A DNA stretch of 29,916 nt from positions 1 through 29,916 of the IMG/VR virus record IMGVR_UViG_3300025652_000351, one strand, 5' to 3'. A program made the translations under genes and the position numbers. Origin of the DNA: a virus. Shown here piece by piece: positions 17,024 to 24,357 of the stretch. Each line of letters opens with the position of its first letter. Position 1 is the first letter of the stretch. The notes under the pieces were generated by a model that worked only from the letters and a program-made list of their open reading frames with translations, searched no databases and was not told the DNA's origin.

Positions 17024-17291
17024 TTAGTTCTTCCTCTAAGTATGCATGTATTTCTTCTAGTTTTGGTTTCGTAAGATTTACAATGTTTCTCATAGTAGTC
17101 AATTCATGGTCTTTAAAGACTTTAGAAAGCTCATGAACAGGGATGCCGGACAGTTCTGTCACGACAATCCCCTCACAATTTACTAGGATTTTGAAGCTTA
17201 TAATGTTGGCTTCTTTGGTCTTAAACGATTTCACAAGCGCCACCAGTGCAAGCCAACTCCTGTGAACCAGTTGTATTATCTTCTTTTTCAT
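17001..17291 (-). CDS. Hypothetical protein overlapping the reductase 3' end
   Basis: The frame gives up to 96 residues and ends on the junction hairpin. From its ATG at 17291, the first 24 residues lie within the reductase gene and read as KKKIIQLVHRSWLALVALV. A GTG nearer the end of the overlap (about residue 20) is an alternative start and would give about 77 residues. The part past the overlap is well formed: strands NIISFKILVNCEGIVVTEL, then helices with KPKLEEIHAYLEEELSAL. No family is recognised. As the last gene of the leftward arm it is probably translated by coupling to the reductase. The exact start is open. Confidence 0.45.
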   Translation of the reverse strand: MKKKIIQLVHRSWLALVALVKSFKTKEANIISFKILVNCEGIVVTELSGIPVHELSKVFKDHELTTMRNIVNLTKPKLEEIHAYLEEELSALNHVG

Positions 17292-19101
17292 GATTTTCTA
17301 AGTCACTCCAATCAACATCTTTAGGCATAGAGTTTAATAGTTCTTTGTACTTATCTTCACTAATATCCTCATAAGGAGCTTGTTGATACACATGGTCACT
17401 AACTGGCAACAAACTAATCCCACTGCACAAATCAAAGTTTTCCCATATCCACTGTGCTACTTGCAAGAACTCGTCATCCGTGTAGTACACAGTGATGCTT
17501 GGTTTATGTTCGCACCAGTGATTCTGGTAAGCCTTCCAAAGCTCTAGCTGGTGCATAGCGCCAACATCTGCAACAGTCACAGAGTTCTTAGGGGCCTTCA
17601 CCGGAAAACTAAACACTGACGATGCGACTGAGGTGACATCTGGCTCTACCGGGAATCCTTCTGCTTCCATAAAGACTGCAAGTGGATCTTTTTTGTCGCT
17701 ACGAACTCTGCGAATGTAATGCTCAGAGAAGCGAGGATGGATACCAGAAGCAGAATCAACAAGCTGAGATACAGTACCGCTTGGCTTAACACATGTAATA
17801 GCCGCAGACTGCTCAATGTTAAGTTTTTCAGCCCACTCTTTATTAGTGTCCACACATACATCTTTTATTTCCTCTAGCCATTTTTCTAACACCGTAGAAT
17901 TGGGATTGCTCAGTGTCTTGTGATCCATGATACCTGTCATGCTCACGCCTAGCAAGGCTTCCTCTTCAGTGTTTTTCTTCCAGCAGTTACGCAAGTATCT
18001 AAAGTCTGTAAGTGTAGACTGTAGTGTACCAATGATAGCAGCTATCTCTGCCTTACTCTTGAGACTAGCCAGTGTGTCATCAGGACGTACTACAATCTCT
18101 GACAGGTTACAGAACTGATTAGAGCGTAGAATGATTTCAGAGCATGGGTTAGTGCCGAAGTCCTGCTCAGGATCACGCCTACCGTTACGGCCTGCAATCT
18201 TCTGAGCTGCTATGCGACTAAAGATACCACGCTCACCAGCTTTAGACTCGTACATAGTGTGCATCTCACCTAAGAAGGCTTCAAAGTCTGGCTTCTCAGT
18301 ATACGCTACGCTGTTGTTAGCCAAAGCTCTGTGTCCTTCGTGTCTCCACCAGTCTCCTGACTTAGCTTTAGCCATACGCTGATCTGAAAGATTTGACAAG
18401 CTAATCAAAGCTGAACGTCTAACGCCGCCTACGACAACGATGTCTGCAATTTTACATACAATGTCATGGCACTCAATGGATGTTAGCTTTCGTCCATGTG
18501 CTTTCTTAAAGACCTCAATGCAAAAATTAAACAAATCAACTAACGGCTCTGGCCCTGATGCACGGCCACCGAAAGTTTTTAGTCTTTGTCCTGCTGGACG
18601 CACACGGCTTATATCCCATTTAGGAATCTTACCAGCATACAGCATAGCTATCAGCTCACGGAATGCAGAGGCCCAGCCTATCTTGCTATCACTAACAACA
18701 ATAACACTGTCAGTCTCGTGGAATGTTTCTGCAATCTCTGGAAGTTTGTTAATGAAGTTACGCTCTACGCTGAAGCCTACGCCTGTACCACACATAAGAA
18801 CATACATCAACTCATCAAAGGATCGCGGTGAATCTATGTGCAGATAACTACAGTTAAACCCTGCAACATTGTCTTTGTTGAGGGCTTCCCCCGCTGTCAT
18901 CATACAGCGCATGCTAGGCATAACTTCCATGTTGTGGATAGCGTTGAAAATCTTTAAAGCTACTGTCTCGTTTATCTGTCCACGATCCTTCCAGAAGTCT
19001 ACATACCTGTTGACTGTCTCGTCCCAACGCTCCCGTCTGCCTTCCTCTGGCAACCATCGTGCGTAGCGGCTCTTGTGTATAAACTGTTGATACTGATCCA
19101 T
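17221..19101 (-). CDS. nrdJ: Adenosylcobalamin-dependent (class II) ribonucleotide reductase, monomeric
   Basis: This 626-residue enzyme reduces ribonucleotides, probably triphosphates, to deoxyribonucleotides for phage DNA synthesis. It resembles the monomeric Lactobacillus leichmannii RTPR type. Key residues are in place: Cys84 in GFNCSY and Cys331 in FCNLSE (the active-site disulfide pair), radical Cys320 in NPCSEI with Asn318 and Glu322, and a C-terminal relay pair in CTGGAC. There is no separate small subunit, as expected for a B12 enzyme. The ATG overlaps the preceding stop (TAATG) with GAGGA upstream. It is shorter than the ~740-residue bacterial RTPR, as usual for phage forms. It needs host or environmental cobalamin. 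Confidence 0.92.
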   Translation of the reverse strand: MDQYQQFIHKSRYARWLPEEGRRERWDETVNRYVDFWKDRGQINETVALKIFNAIHNMEVMPSMRCMMTAGEALNKDNVAGFNCSYLHIDSPRSFDELMYVLMCGTGVGFSVERNFINKLPEIAETFHETDSVIVVSDSKIGWASAFRELIAMLYAGKIPKWDISRVRPAGQRLKTFGGRASGPEPLVDLFNFCIEVFKKAHGRKLTSIECHDIVCKIADIVVVGGVRRSALISLSNLSDQRMAKAKSGDWWRHEGHRALANNSVAYTEKPDFEAFLGEMHTMYESKAGERGIFSRIAAQKIAGRNGRRDPEQDFGTNPCSEIILRSNQFCNLSEIVVRPDDTLASLKSKAEIAAIIGTLQSTLTDFRYLRNCWKKNTEEEALLGVSMTGIMDHKTLSNPNSTVLEKWLEEIKDVCVDTNKEWAEKLNIEQSAAITCVKPSGTVSQLVDSASGIHPRFSEHYIRRVRSDKKDPLAVFMEAEGFPVEPDVTSVASSVFSFPVKAPKNSVTVADVGAMHQLELWKAYQNHWCEHKPSITVYYTDDEFLQVAQWIWENFDLCSGISLLPVSDHVYQQAPYEDISEDKYKELLNSMPKDVDWSDLENHEKEDNTTGSQELACTGGACEIV

Positions 19102-19289
19102 TATTCTTCCTCATCTAGTGGTATGTGGTAGGAGCATGCTTTTAAAAAGTAATTAAACTGCTCTCTCATGTCATGTACTGTTTGCCCGTCGCTATATATC
19201 GTATAGACTATCTTGACTGCTGGACATATTCTCTCTGCTTCTCCGAACTCTGGATAGTGTATAAACTCAAACACTGGTTGTCTGTCCAT
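19101..19289 (-). CDS. Small hypothetical protein upstream of the reductase
   Basis: The likely start is the ATG at 19289, which overlaps the previous TAA (TAATG) and has GGAG 7 bases upstream. Two in-frame ATGs at 19304 and 19295 are further upstream with poorer spacing. The 62-residue product begins MDRQPVFEFIHYPEF and includes AVKIVYTIYSDGQTVHDMRE, ending with DEEE. It looks like a small folded domain (strand-strand-helix) rather than a random frame. No family is recognised. It is directly coupled to the reductase, so a role beside nucleotide metabolism is possible but untested. Confidence 0.55.
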   Translation of the reverse strand: MDRQPVFEFIHYPEFGEAERICPAVKIVYTIYSDGQTVHDMREQFNYFLKACSYHIPLDEEE

Positions 19290-19666
19290 TACCATTCTCC
19301 ACATCCTTCTATGTCACACACAGGATAGTTACGGCAGCCTAAATGCAAAGTCTCGTCATCTACTTTGTCTTCGTCTTTCCAAGTGACATAATTATAAATA
19401 GCTTCCCAAGGTGTTTGTCCGTAGCACTCTATGCTTTTTCTAAACCACAAGAAATCAACCCCCATCATGTATTCATTCCACCTGTCTTCTGGGTTTTGAT
19501 GGGATTTAAAAGACTCTCTAAAGTAATAAAAGCCTAGTAAAGATCGTGTCCTTGAGCCTAATGAAAAGGGGTCTTCTGACCCTACACAACATAACATTAT
19601 ATAGTATTCTCCTTGAGAAGAACATCTTCTATAACAAGCAGATAAGGCATTAAAATAATTAATCAT
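19289..19666 (-). CDS. Cys/Trp/Tyr-rich hypothetical protein
   Basis: This 125-residue protein has eight Cys, several near the N-terminus (ALSACYRRCSS, IMLCCVG) and a final group at the C-terminus (GCRNYP, CDIEGCGEW). It also has many aromatic residues and a YYFRESFK helix. The paired Cys suggest a metal site or redox cluster, but no standard zinc finger spacing is clear. Start and stop both overlap neighbours as TAATG. No known family is recognised. Confidence 0.55.
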   Translation of the reverse strand: MINYFNALSACYRRCSSQGEYYIMLCCVGSEDPFSLGSRTRSLLGFYYFRESFKSHQNPEDRWNEYMMGVDFLWFRKSIECYGQTPWEAIYNYVTWKDEDKVDDETLHLGCRNYPVCDIEGCGEW

Positions 19667-20148
19667 TAGCTATTCTCCGCTATCACTCTTGCTGTTAGCT
19701 CCTGCAAATACCAACTAGCTTTCTGTAAGTCTTCTGCCGGCTTACCTTTGTAGTCGTAGCGCCACAGGTATTTCATGCAGTTGCCCTTGAGATAGCCTCT
19801 GAAAGCCTCTGTAGACATAGACTCTGCTATAGCTTCAATACACTCTATGCTGCCAGTGTTGTAGTGCGCTGGGTTGTGTACTGCATCGTGTTCGTCTTCG
19901 TAATCATCGTCATCGTCATCGTCCTGATTTACCTTAGAAAACAACTCCCACACTTCCTGTCTACCCTTTTCTGTAGTCATATCGTAGTGGTCTGTGTCTT
20001 CTTCTTCCTCGTCTTCCCAAAGGTCTGCATTTTCATTGTGTGCTGCCTTCATCCAAGAATCCAACATAGAAGGTTTTTCAAGGGCAGGGTGGTTTGTTCT
20101 TAACCTGTTCCAATCTTCAGGGGTAGCATCATTCAATCGTTTGTTCAT
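19666..20148 (-). CDS. DUF3310 family protein (predicted nucleotide-kinase-like phage protein)
   Basis: The C-terminal 70 residues carry the DUF3310 signature: NPAHYNTGSIECIEAIAE, FRGYLKGNCMKYLWRYDYKG, and EDLQKASWYLQEL. Family members are sometimes annotated as 'nucleotide kinase', but I know of no firm activity. The N-terminal half (about 1-90) is an added, strongly acidic region with EDEEEED and a run of seven Asp (DDDDDDD) at about 76-82, which the family core lacks. The acidic region may be a flexible tether or nucleic acid mimic. Gene context is DNA metabolism: endonuclease I upstream and the reductase downstream. Confidence 0.8.
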   Translation of the reverse strand: MNKRLNDATPEDWNRLRTNHPALEKPSMLDSWMKAAHNENADLWEDEEEEDTDHYDMTTEKGRQEVWELFSKVNQDDDDDDDYEDEHDAVHNPAHYNTGSIECIEAIAESMSTEAFRGYLKGNCMKYLWRYDYKGKPAEDLQKASWYLQELTARVIAENS

Positions 20149-20284
20149 ACTCTATCTCACTGTTTTTATATCGGGTTTGTTTACGTTTAGTTTCTTTTAA
20201 TTTAGAAGACGTAGATATTTTTTTAAATTTTTTCTTCCGTACAAACCTATCTCGCCTTTCATCTTTTCGGCTGTAGTCAGTCAA
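20129..20284 (-). CDS. Possible small Lys/Arg-rich protein with TTG start
   Basis: An open frame continues through the gap between endonuclease I and the DUF3310 gene. A TTG at 20284-20282 overlaps the endonuclease stop region and has AGAGAG a few bases upstream. It gives 51 residues, including TDYSRKDERRDRFVRKKKF and ending SEIEYEQTIE. The product is strongly charged and its 3' end overlaps the next ATG by 20 bases. Without it there would be a 128-base gap in an otherwise gapless operon. The start codon is non-standard and no family is recognised, so this is a weak call. Confidence 0.3.
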   Translation of the reverse strand: MTDYSRKDERRDRFVRKKKFKKISTSSKLKETKRKQTRYKNSEIEYEQTIE

Positions 20285-20744
20285 AGGTCTCTCTCTTTTT
20301 TGTATTGATCCAGCTATCTGGGATGCTGTCTTCGCTATACCAAGTGAACCCATTTGCAGATGCCCACTCTCCATGAGATCTTTTTGTTCCGTCCTTTCTA
20401 CGCTTTGCTTGTGGCATAGGCGCACTTGGATTCGCAAACAGAAACACTAACTCTGTATCTTCAGGAAGCGCTTTGCTAATCCAAATATATTTACTAAATT
20501 CAGCGTAGTCCCAGAACCTTCCTTTAGCTTCAAGAAGAATCTTCTTACCATCAATATCTTTAAGGAAGTCGGGGTGGTAGTTGTGTTCAACAGTGTACGG
20601 AACCTTTTGAGTGTGAAAGTTCCAGCCGTCTAATATACCCGTGTGTAGCTCATACTCCCAGTTAGAATCATAACCTTTAACTAAGTCTTTTTCAACAGGT
20701 CTTTTAACTCTGGCTTTTCTAAAACCTTTCTTAACTTTTTTCAA
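20277..20744 (-). CDS. T7-type endonuclease I (Holliday junction resolvase)
   Basis: This 155-residue protein fits phage endonuclease I (149 residues in T7). Motifs are NWEYEL (Glu30/Glu32), YHPDF (Asp59), and LLEAKGRF (Glu72, Lys74). These match the catalytic Glu, Asp, and ExK of T7 gp3. The enzyme resolves branched DNA during packaging and helps degrade host DNA for nucleotide salvage. The start codon is TTG at 20744, with a strong GGGAGG 10 bases upstream, and it overlaps the preceding TGA. No earlier in-frame ATG fits. The weak start codon may limit the dose of a toxic nuclease. The C-terminal RRKDGTKRSHGEWA segment is also typical. Confidence 0.88.
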   Translation of the reverse strand: MKKVKKGFRKARVKRPVEKDLVKGYDSNWEYELHTGILDGWNFHTQKVPYTVEHNYHPDFLKDIDGKKILLEAKGRFWDYAEFSKYIWISKALPEDTELVFLFANPSAPMPQAKRRKDGTKRSHGEWASANGFTWYSEDSIPDSWINTKKRETFD

Positions 20745-20917
20745 TGAAGTTGAGCCTCCCGCCTTTCTAGTTCTGCTTCTATGATTAGCCTTAAATCTTC
20801 TAAGAACAGGCCATCTATATCACAGATAGTAGCGTCTTCGTTGTTGTACAAAAAGCTACCTACTGCAATAATCATCTGATCTAATGAGAGACCATTGAGC
20901 GCTGGTTTACTTTCCAT
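20741..20917 (-). CDS. 58-residue acidic hypothetical protein
   Basis: The frame runs from ATG 20917 to TGA 20741-20743 and starts MESKPALNGLSLDQMIIAVG. It is acidic in the middle (EDATICDIDGLFLED) and ends in a charged helix (RLIIEAELERREAQLH). It fills the space between its neighbours and overlaps the endonuclease TTG by four bases, so translation is likely coupled. It also overlaps the upstream gene by 37 bases, which is more than usual here. The coherent amphipathic C-terminal helix and filled gap support it. No family is recognised. Confidence 0.6.
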   Translation of the reverse strand: MESKPALNGLSLDQMIIAVGSFLYNNEDATICDIDGLFLEDLRLIIEAELERREAQLH

Positions 20918-21183
20918 GTGATCAACTCCAAGTCAACATCTTCGATTTCAATATCGGGGAAGATTTTAATTAATTGTTTTATTTTCTTTGTTATCCATTT
21001 GGGATGATAGGCATTCAAATACATTGTCCTGTTTGCCATGAAGTGAGTTTGCTCAGGCATCATAGTCTTGTAAGTATCTACGGTGACCTTCTCAGCTTCT
21101 TCTTCGGGCAATAATTGTTTCATCCAAGAAACTAGCAATGTAATTGAGTGTCGAGTAATGCGTTTGCTTTTTTTTCTATTCAT
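20881..21183 (-). CDS. Small hypothetical phage protein
   Basis: This 100-residue protein starts with a basic segment (NRKKSKRITRH), then helix SITLLVSWMKQLLPEEEAEKV. A conserved-looking core follows, TMMPEQTHFMANRTMYLNAY, then HPKWITKKIKQLIKIFP. The ATG overlaps the TGA of the nuclease gene (ATGA). It is cotranscribed with the RecB-like nuclease and may be an accessory to it. I do not recognise a named family. Confidence 0.6.
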   Translation of the reverse strand: MNRKKSKRITRHSITLLVSWMKQLLPEEEAEKVTVDTYKTMMPEQTHFMANRTMYLNAYHPKWITKKIKQLIKIFPDIEIEDVDLELITWKVNQRSMVSH

Positions 21184-22040
21184 AATAATTCATCTACTTT
21201 CGGTTCGACTACTACTTTGGTTAAGTAAGTTAGGCCGTTTGAGTATTTAAATGTTCTTAAACCTTGACCATCATTGGAATCTGCAAAGCAGTTGTACTTG
21301 TATTTACACCAGCTACAGCCCTTAGCAAGCTTTATATTTCCTTTCTTTCCATCCGGTATTGGAGCGTAACAAAGTTCTGGTGGTGTGTCAAGCTCCAAAG
21401 AAGGAATAAGTTTGTTTATTTTAGATTTAATATTAGGCTTATCAAGATCATCGGGCACATACATGCACAGCTCTCCGCTCTCTTTGTTCAAAACCAAGAA
21501 GCCTCCATTCTCTGTACCCTCTGCTTCCTCATAACCGGCAAGCTGCCCAAGATAACCGAAGGGATCGTCTTGTGCTAAGCGCCCTTCCTTGAACTTGTTG
21601 AATGCAAAACGAGATGCGGTCTTAACATCAACCACCTCACCGTTTATCTTGCAGTCCATATGACCTACGATGCCGTCAACTACAACTTCTTTTTGCTCAT
21701 CTGTTACTTCGTAGTCCACCATGCGTACTAACATCAACACAATCTCTTCAAGCAAGTGGCCGTACAAGAACTTAATCTGTGTCGGGCCATCCACACCACC
21801 GCGTCCTTTAGGATCACGCTTCTCATACCACAACTGGCGAGGAGGTTTACCTACATTAGACATCCGAACAGTGAAATCGGAGTCTCGTTCCCGTGGTGTT
21901 GCCCAAGACATCAAGGCTTCTTTCATTCCTGATATAGTTCGGTCAATGTTCTCTTCGGTGAGAGGCAAAGGTTTGCCATCGTCTGATAACCTCTCAAGCT
22001 CGTTGTAAATTTCAGGTACTAATTCATGTAAGCCCATCAT
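21180..22040 (-). CDS. PD-(D/E)XK exonuclease, RecB/Cas4-like
   Basis: This 286-residue protein has the motif series of RecB-like nucleases: GHLLEE (94-99), GHMD with Asp129, VVDVK with Asp138 and Lys140, and YLGQLAGY with Gln166 (motif QxxxY). A Cys group C242-x2-C245-x5-C251 near the C-terminus resembles the Fe-S region of Cas4/AddB proteins. The N-terminal cysteine that completes that cluster is not where expected, so an Fe-S centre is uncertain (Cys224 could contribute). In T7-like phages this place is held by the gp6 5'-3' exonuclease, which this enzyme probably replaces. The start follows AAGGA. Confidence 0.82.
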   Translation of the reverse strand: MMGLHELVPEIYNELERLSDDGKPLPLTEENIDRTISGMKEALMSWATPRERDSDFTVRMSNVGKPPRQLWYEKRDPKGRGGVDGPTQIKFLYGHLLEEIVLMLVRMVDYEVTDEQKEVVVDGIVGHMDCKINGEVVDVKTASRFAFNKFKEGRLAQDDPFGYLGQLAGYEEAEGTENGGFLVLNKESGELCMYVPDDLDKPNIKSKINKLIPSLELDTPPELCYAPIPDGKKGNIKLAKGCSWCKYKYNCFADSNDGQGLRTFKYSNGLTYLTKVVVEPKVDELL

Positions 22041-22052
22041 AATTTCCTTTGT

Positions 22053-22565
22053 TTAAAGCTCAGTGTTCTGAACAATAGATTTTATATCTTTAAGCGAAGC
22101 CTTGAACCACTCGCCACGTTTTTCTATCTTGTTGTTTGCTAGTTGCTCGTGTACTTTTTCTTCTGCGTTCTTTCTGTTATCAAAGTACTTACAGTATTCT
22201 ACCGCATAATCTCTTAGAGGTGAAGATGTTTGATACCCAGAGCATCTGTCATATGCATCAATAGCTCGTCCTACCTTGAACCACCCATCCCAAGCAGGAT
22301 TAGAGATTATATAAACATAGCCGTATTCCACAGTAGAATACTTATCTAGCGATGCGAATGCTACGCTTTCAAAAGTTTTAAATCTTCCGGGGGTGTGTAG
22401 TGGATGTGAGGCAGGGACATACTTACCGCCAACAAACATACGATTAGAGTTTTTACGTCTGTGCGCTTCGATGCTTCGCCTAGCTCCATCACTTGCTCCA
22501 ACATACCACCACTTGCCGCTTTCAAAAATTGAATTTTTAACATTGGGTATAGTACTTGTATTCAT
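22053..22565 (-). CDS. T5orf172/GIY-YIG nuclease, probable free-standing homing endonuclease
   Basis: The C-terminal domain (from about residue 75) reads YGYVYIISNPAWDGWFKVG, then RCSGYQTSSPLRDYAVEY and EKVHEQLANN. This is the T5orf172/GIY-YIG-like pattern with Tyr-Val-Tyr-Ile, Lys-Val-Gly, Arg and Glu. The N-terminal region (RRKNSNRMFVGGKYVPASHP) is a probable DNA-binding module. The start at 22565 has AGAGG about 7 bases upstream. An in-frame ATG at 22628 lies inside the polymerase gene without a good ribosome site. Free-standing homing nucleases often sit next to polymerase genes, so it may be a selfish insertion. The polymerase C-terminus is intact. Confidence 0.75.
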   Translation of the reverse strand: MNTSTIPNVKNSIFESGKWWYVGASDGARRSIEAHRRKNSNRMFVGGKYVPASHPLHTPGRFKTFESVAFASLDKYSTVEYGYVYIISNPAWDGWFKVGRAIDAYDRCSGYQTSSPLRDYAVEYCKYFDNRKNAEEKVHEQLANNKIEKRGEWFKASLKDIKSIVQNTEL

Positions 22566-22584
22566 CGTGTCTACCTCTGAATTA

Positions 22585-24357
22585 TTAGTGGGTTTCTGAC
22601 CAGTTGTTTCCGACATTATAATCTCCATCTAAGGGGCAGTTTAAGTTTAACCTCTTGCCCGCTTCTATAATAGACTCTACTCCAAGCTTTCCTACAGCAT
22701 CTGCGACAGTTTCATGGCACTCTATCTGCCACTCATCGTGTACGTTAGCTACAAACTTAGCATCTAAGTAAGTCAGTTTAGAATCTAATATTATTAAAGC
22801 CTTCTTCATTACAATAGCTCCTGCGCCCTGCAATAAAGTATTAAGTGCAGCGTGTTCAGAACGAACAGTCAAGCGCCTGCCGTCTAACGCTTTAACGAAT
22901 CCGCTTTTAGCTTCTCGCTGAACTCTGTCCGTAAGCTTCTTAAATGATGGGAGACCATCAAAGAAGCGTTGTCTAAGCTGCTTACCTGCTGCTCTACCTC
23001 GTCCAGCCACTGACCCAAGCTTCGCATCTCCTGCTCCGTAGAGGAGGGCATAGATGAAAGTCTTCGCCTGATTTCTTGATTCAAGTCCTGCAAGTTTTTG
23101 ATTAGCGGTGTGTATGTCTCCGTTAAGGATTTCATTTGTATAGCCCTCATCGTCTAAATAGTGTGCCAACATTCTAAGTTCTAAGCCAGAAGCATCTATG
23201 CCCACAAGTTTATAGCCTTTCGGTACTGTCCAACAAGCACGACAGTCTTCACCGTAGGGCGAGTTACTGCTGGGTATCTGTGCCATGTTAGGATGTGAGT
23301 GAGTCATACGAGATGTCACCGCACCGTTGGGATTGACATATCCGTGAACCCGTCCTGTCTCTTCATTAAGTTCTTTAATCCAGCTTTTAGTTTGTGCTAA
23401 GCGTTTCTGTAGCATCAAGTACTTAGCAATCATTGCAGCTTGCGGGATATTCTTAACCCTATTGAGTGTTGCTTCATCTACAATGGGCTGTCCTGTAGGT
23501 GTATGCTTATTAGGATTCCAGCCAAAGCGAATAAGATATTCACCGATCTGTTTCCTTGAACCTAAGTTAAAAGGTATTTCAGTTTTACGTGCAATGGGCT
23601 TACAGTTTACATCAAGCGTTAGCTTCTCGTATTCTAGGTCTGTCAGCCTTGTGCCCTTTCCGTGTTGGTCTGTAGCTGTCTTAGCTACTGCGCCTGTGGC
23701 AGTAAACTTAGGAGTAAGGATCTGTGTAACAACTACAGGTTTAAACTCCTCCTGTACCTCTTGCTCCAAGTCATGTAGTTTAGTTTCAAACATTGCCATC
23801 AGCCCCATCACCTTCTCAACATCTAATACGAAACCATTGCTCCGCTGCTCATCAATAATCTTAGCTACAGCATGCTCTATCTGAACTGATTGTGGTGTGA
23901 ATCCACGGCTCTCAACCTTGAGTGCTTCATATACTTTAGTATTAAGCAGCACATCGTTCTTACAATACTCTAGCATCTCTGGAGTGTACTGTTCCCATGC
24001 GTCTTCTTGCTGTCCGAAGTCGCCTTTCTTGAACCCCAGCCTGTAGCCCCAGCCCTCAAGACCGTGATTGCCTTCGCGTGTTGGGTTAAACAAACGCGAC
24101 AGCACCAGAGTATCTACAATCTTCTTGTCGAACAGGTCAACACCAGAAATCTTTTTAATTGCAGGAATGTCATAGCCAATTAAGTTATGACCTATCAGTT
24201 TAGTTGCAGAGGATAGAAGTTCATAGCCCTCTTGCAGCTGAGTGTTGTCAAACGTAAACACATCCATAGTATCTACGTCTTGAGCCACGATACAATGAAT
24301 CTTCGTGGGGTCTAAGCCGTCTGCTTCTATATCAAATACTAAGTTACTCATTCGCAT
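22585..24357 (-). CDS. Family A DNA polymerase with 3'-5' exonuclease
   Basis: This 590-residue replicative polymerase has all key motifs. Exo I is FDIEADG (Asp9, Glu11), Exo II GHNLIGYD (58-63), and Exo III YCKNDV (131-136). Palm motif A is GIDASGLELR (Asp388), motif B is RNQAKTFIYALLYG, and motif C is VHDEW (His540, Asp541, Glu542). The residue at the E. coli Pol I 762 position is Tyr436, as in T7 (Tyr526). T7 polymerase is about 110 residues longer, so the thioredoxin-binding insertion is probably absent. The start follows AGGAG. It works with the primase-helicase encoded just upstream. Confidence 0.95.
   Translation of the reverse strand: MRMSNLVFDIEADGLDPTKIHCIVAQDVDTMDVFTFDNTQLQEGYELLSSATKLIGHNLIGYDIPAIKKISGVDLFDKKIVDTLVLSRLFNPTREGNHGLEGWGYRLGFKKGDFGQQEDAWEQYTPEMLEYCKNDVLLNTKVYEALKVESRGFTPQSVQIEHAVAKIIDEQRSNGFVLDVEKVMGLMAMFETKLHDLEQEVQEEFKPVVVTQILTPKFTATGAVAKTATDQHGKGTRLTDLEYEKLTLDVNCKPIARKTEIPFNLGSRKQIGEYLIRFGWNPNKHTPTGQPIVDEATLNRVKNIPQAAMIAKYLMLQKRLAQTKSWIKELNEETGRVHGYVNPNGAVTSRMTHSHPNMAQIPSSNSPYGEDCRACWTVPKGYKLVGIDASGLELRMLAHYLDDEGYTNEILNGDIHTANQKLAGLESRNQAKTFIYALLYGAGDAKLGSVAGRGRAAGKQLRQRFFDGLPSFKKLTDRVQREAKSGFVKALDGRRLTVRSEHAALNTLLQGAGAIVMKKALIILDSKLTYLDAKFVANVHDEWQIECHETVADAVGKLGVESIIEAGKRLNLNCPLDGDYNVGNNWSETH

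Noticed and set aside
18440-18847. Rightward frame of 135 codons opposite the reductase
   Set aside because: It is fully antisense to a strongly conserved enzyme gene, and its product shows no domain-like pattern.
20285-20437. Upstream part of the frame that ends at 20129
   Set aside because: It is the shadow frame of endonuclease I. Only the part after a TTG near 20284 fills a gap and is kept as a weak call.
22566-22628. Earlier in-frame ATG of the T5orf172 nuclease inside the polymerase gene
   Set aside because: AGAGG sits before the ATG at 22565, no ribosome site precedes 22628, and the extension overlaps the polymerase end by 44 bases.
23462-23884. Rightward frame of 140 codons opposite the DNA polymerase
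   Set aside because: It is antisense to conserved polymerase domains; the Ser/Val/Cys-rich product has no sign of a fold.
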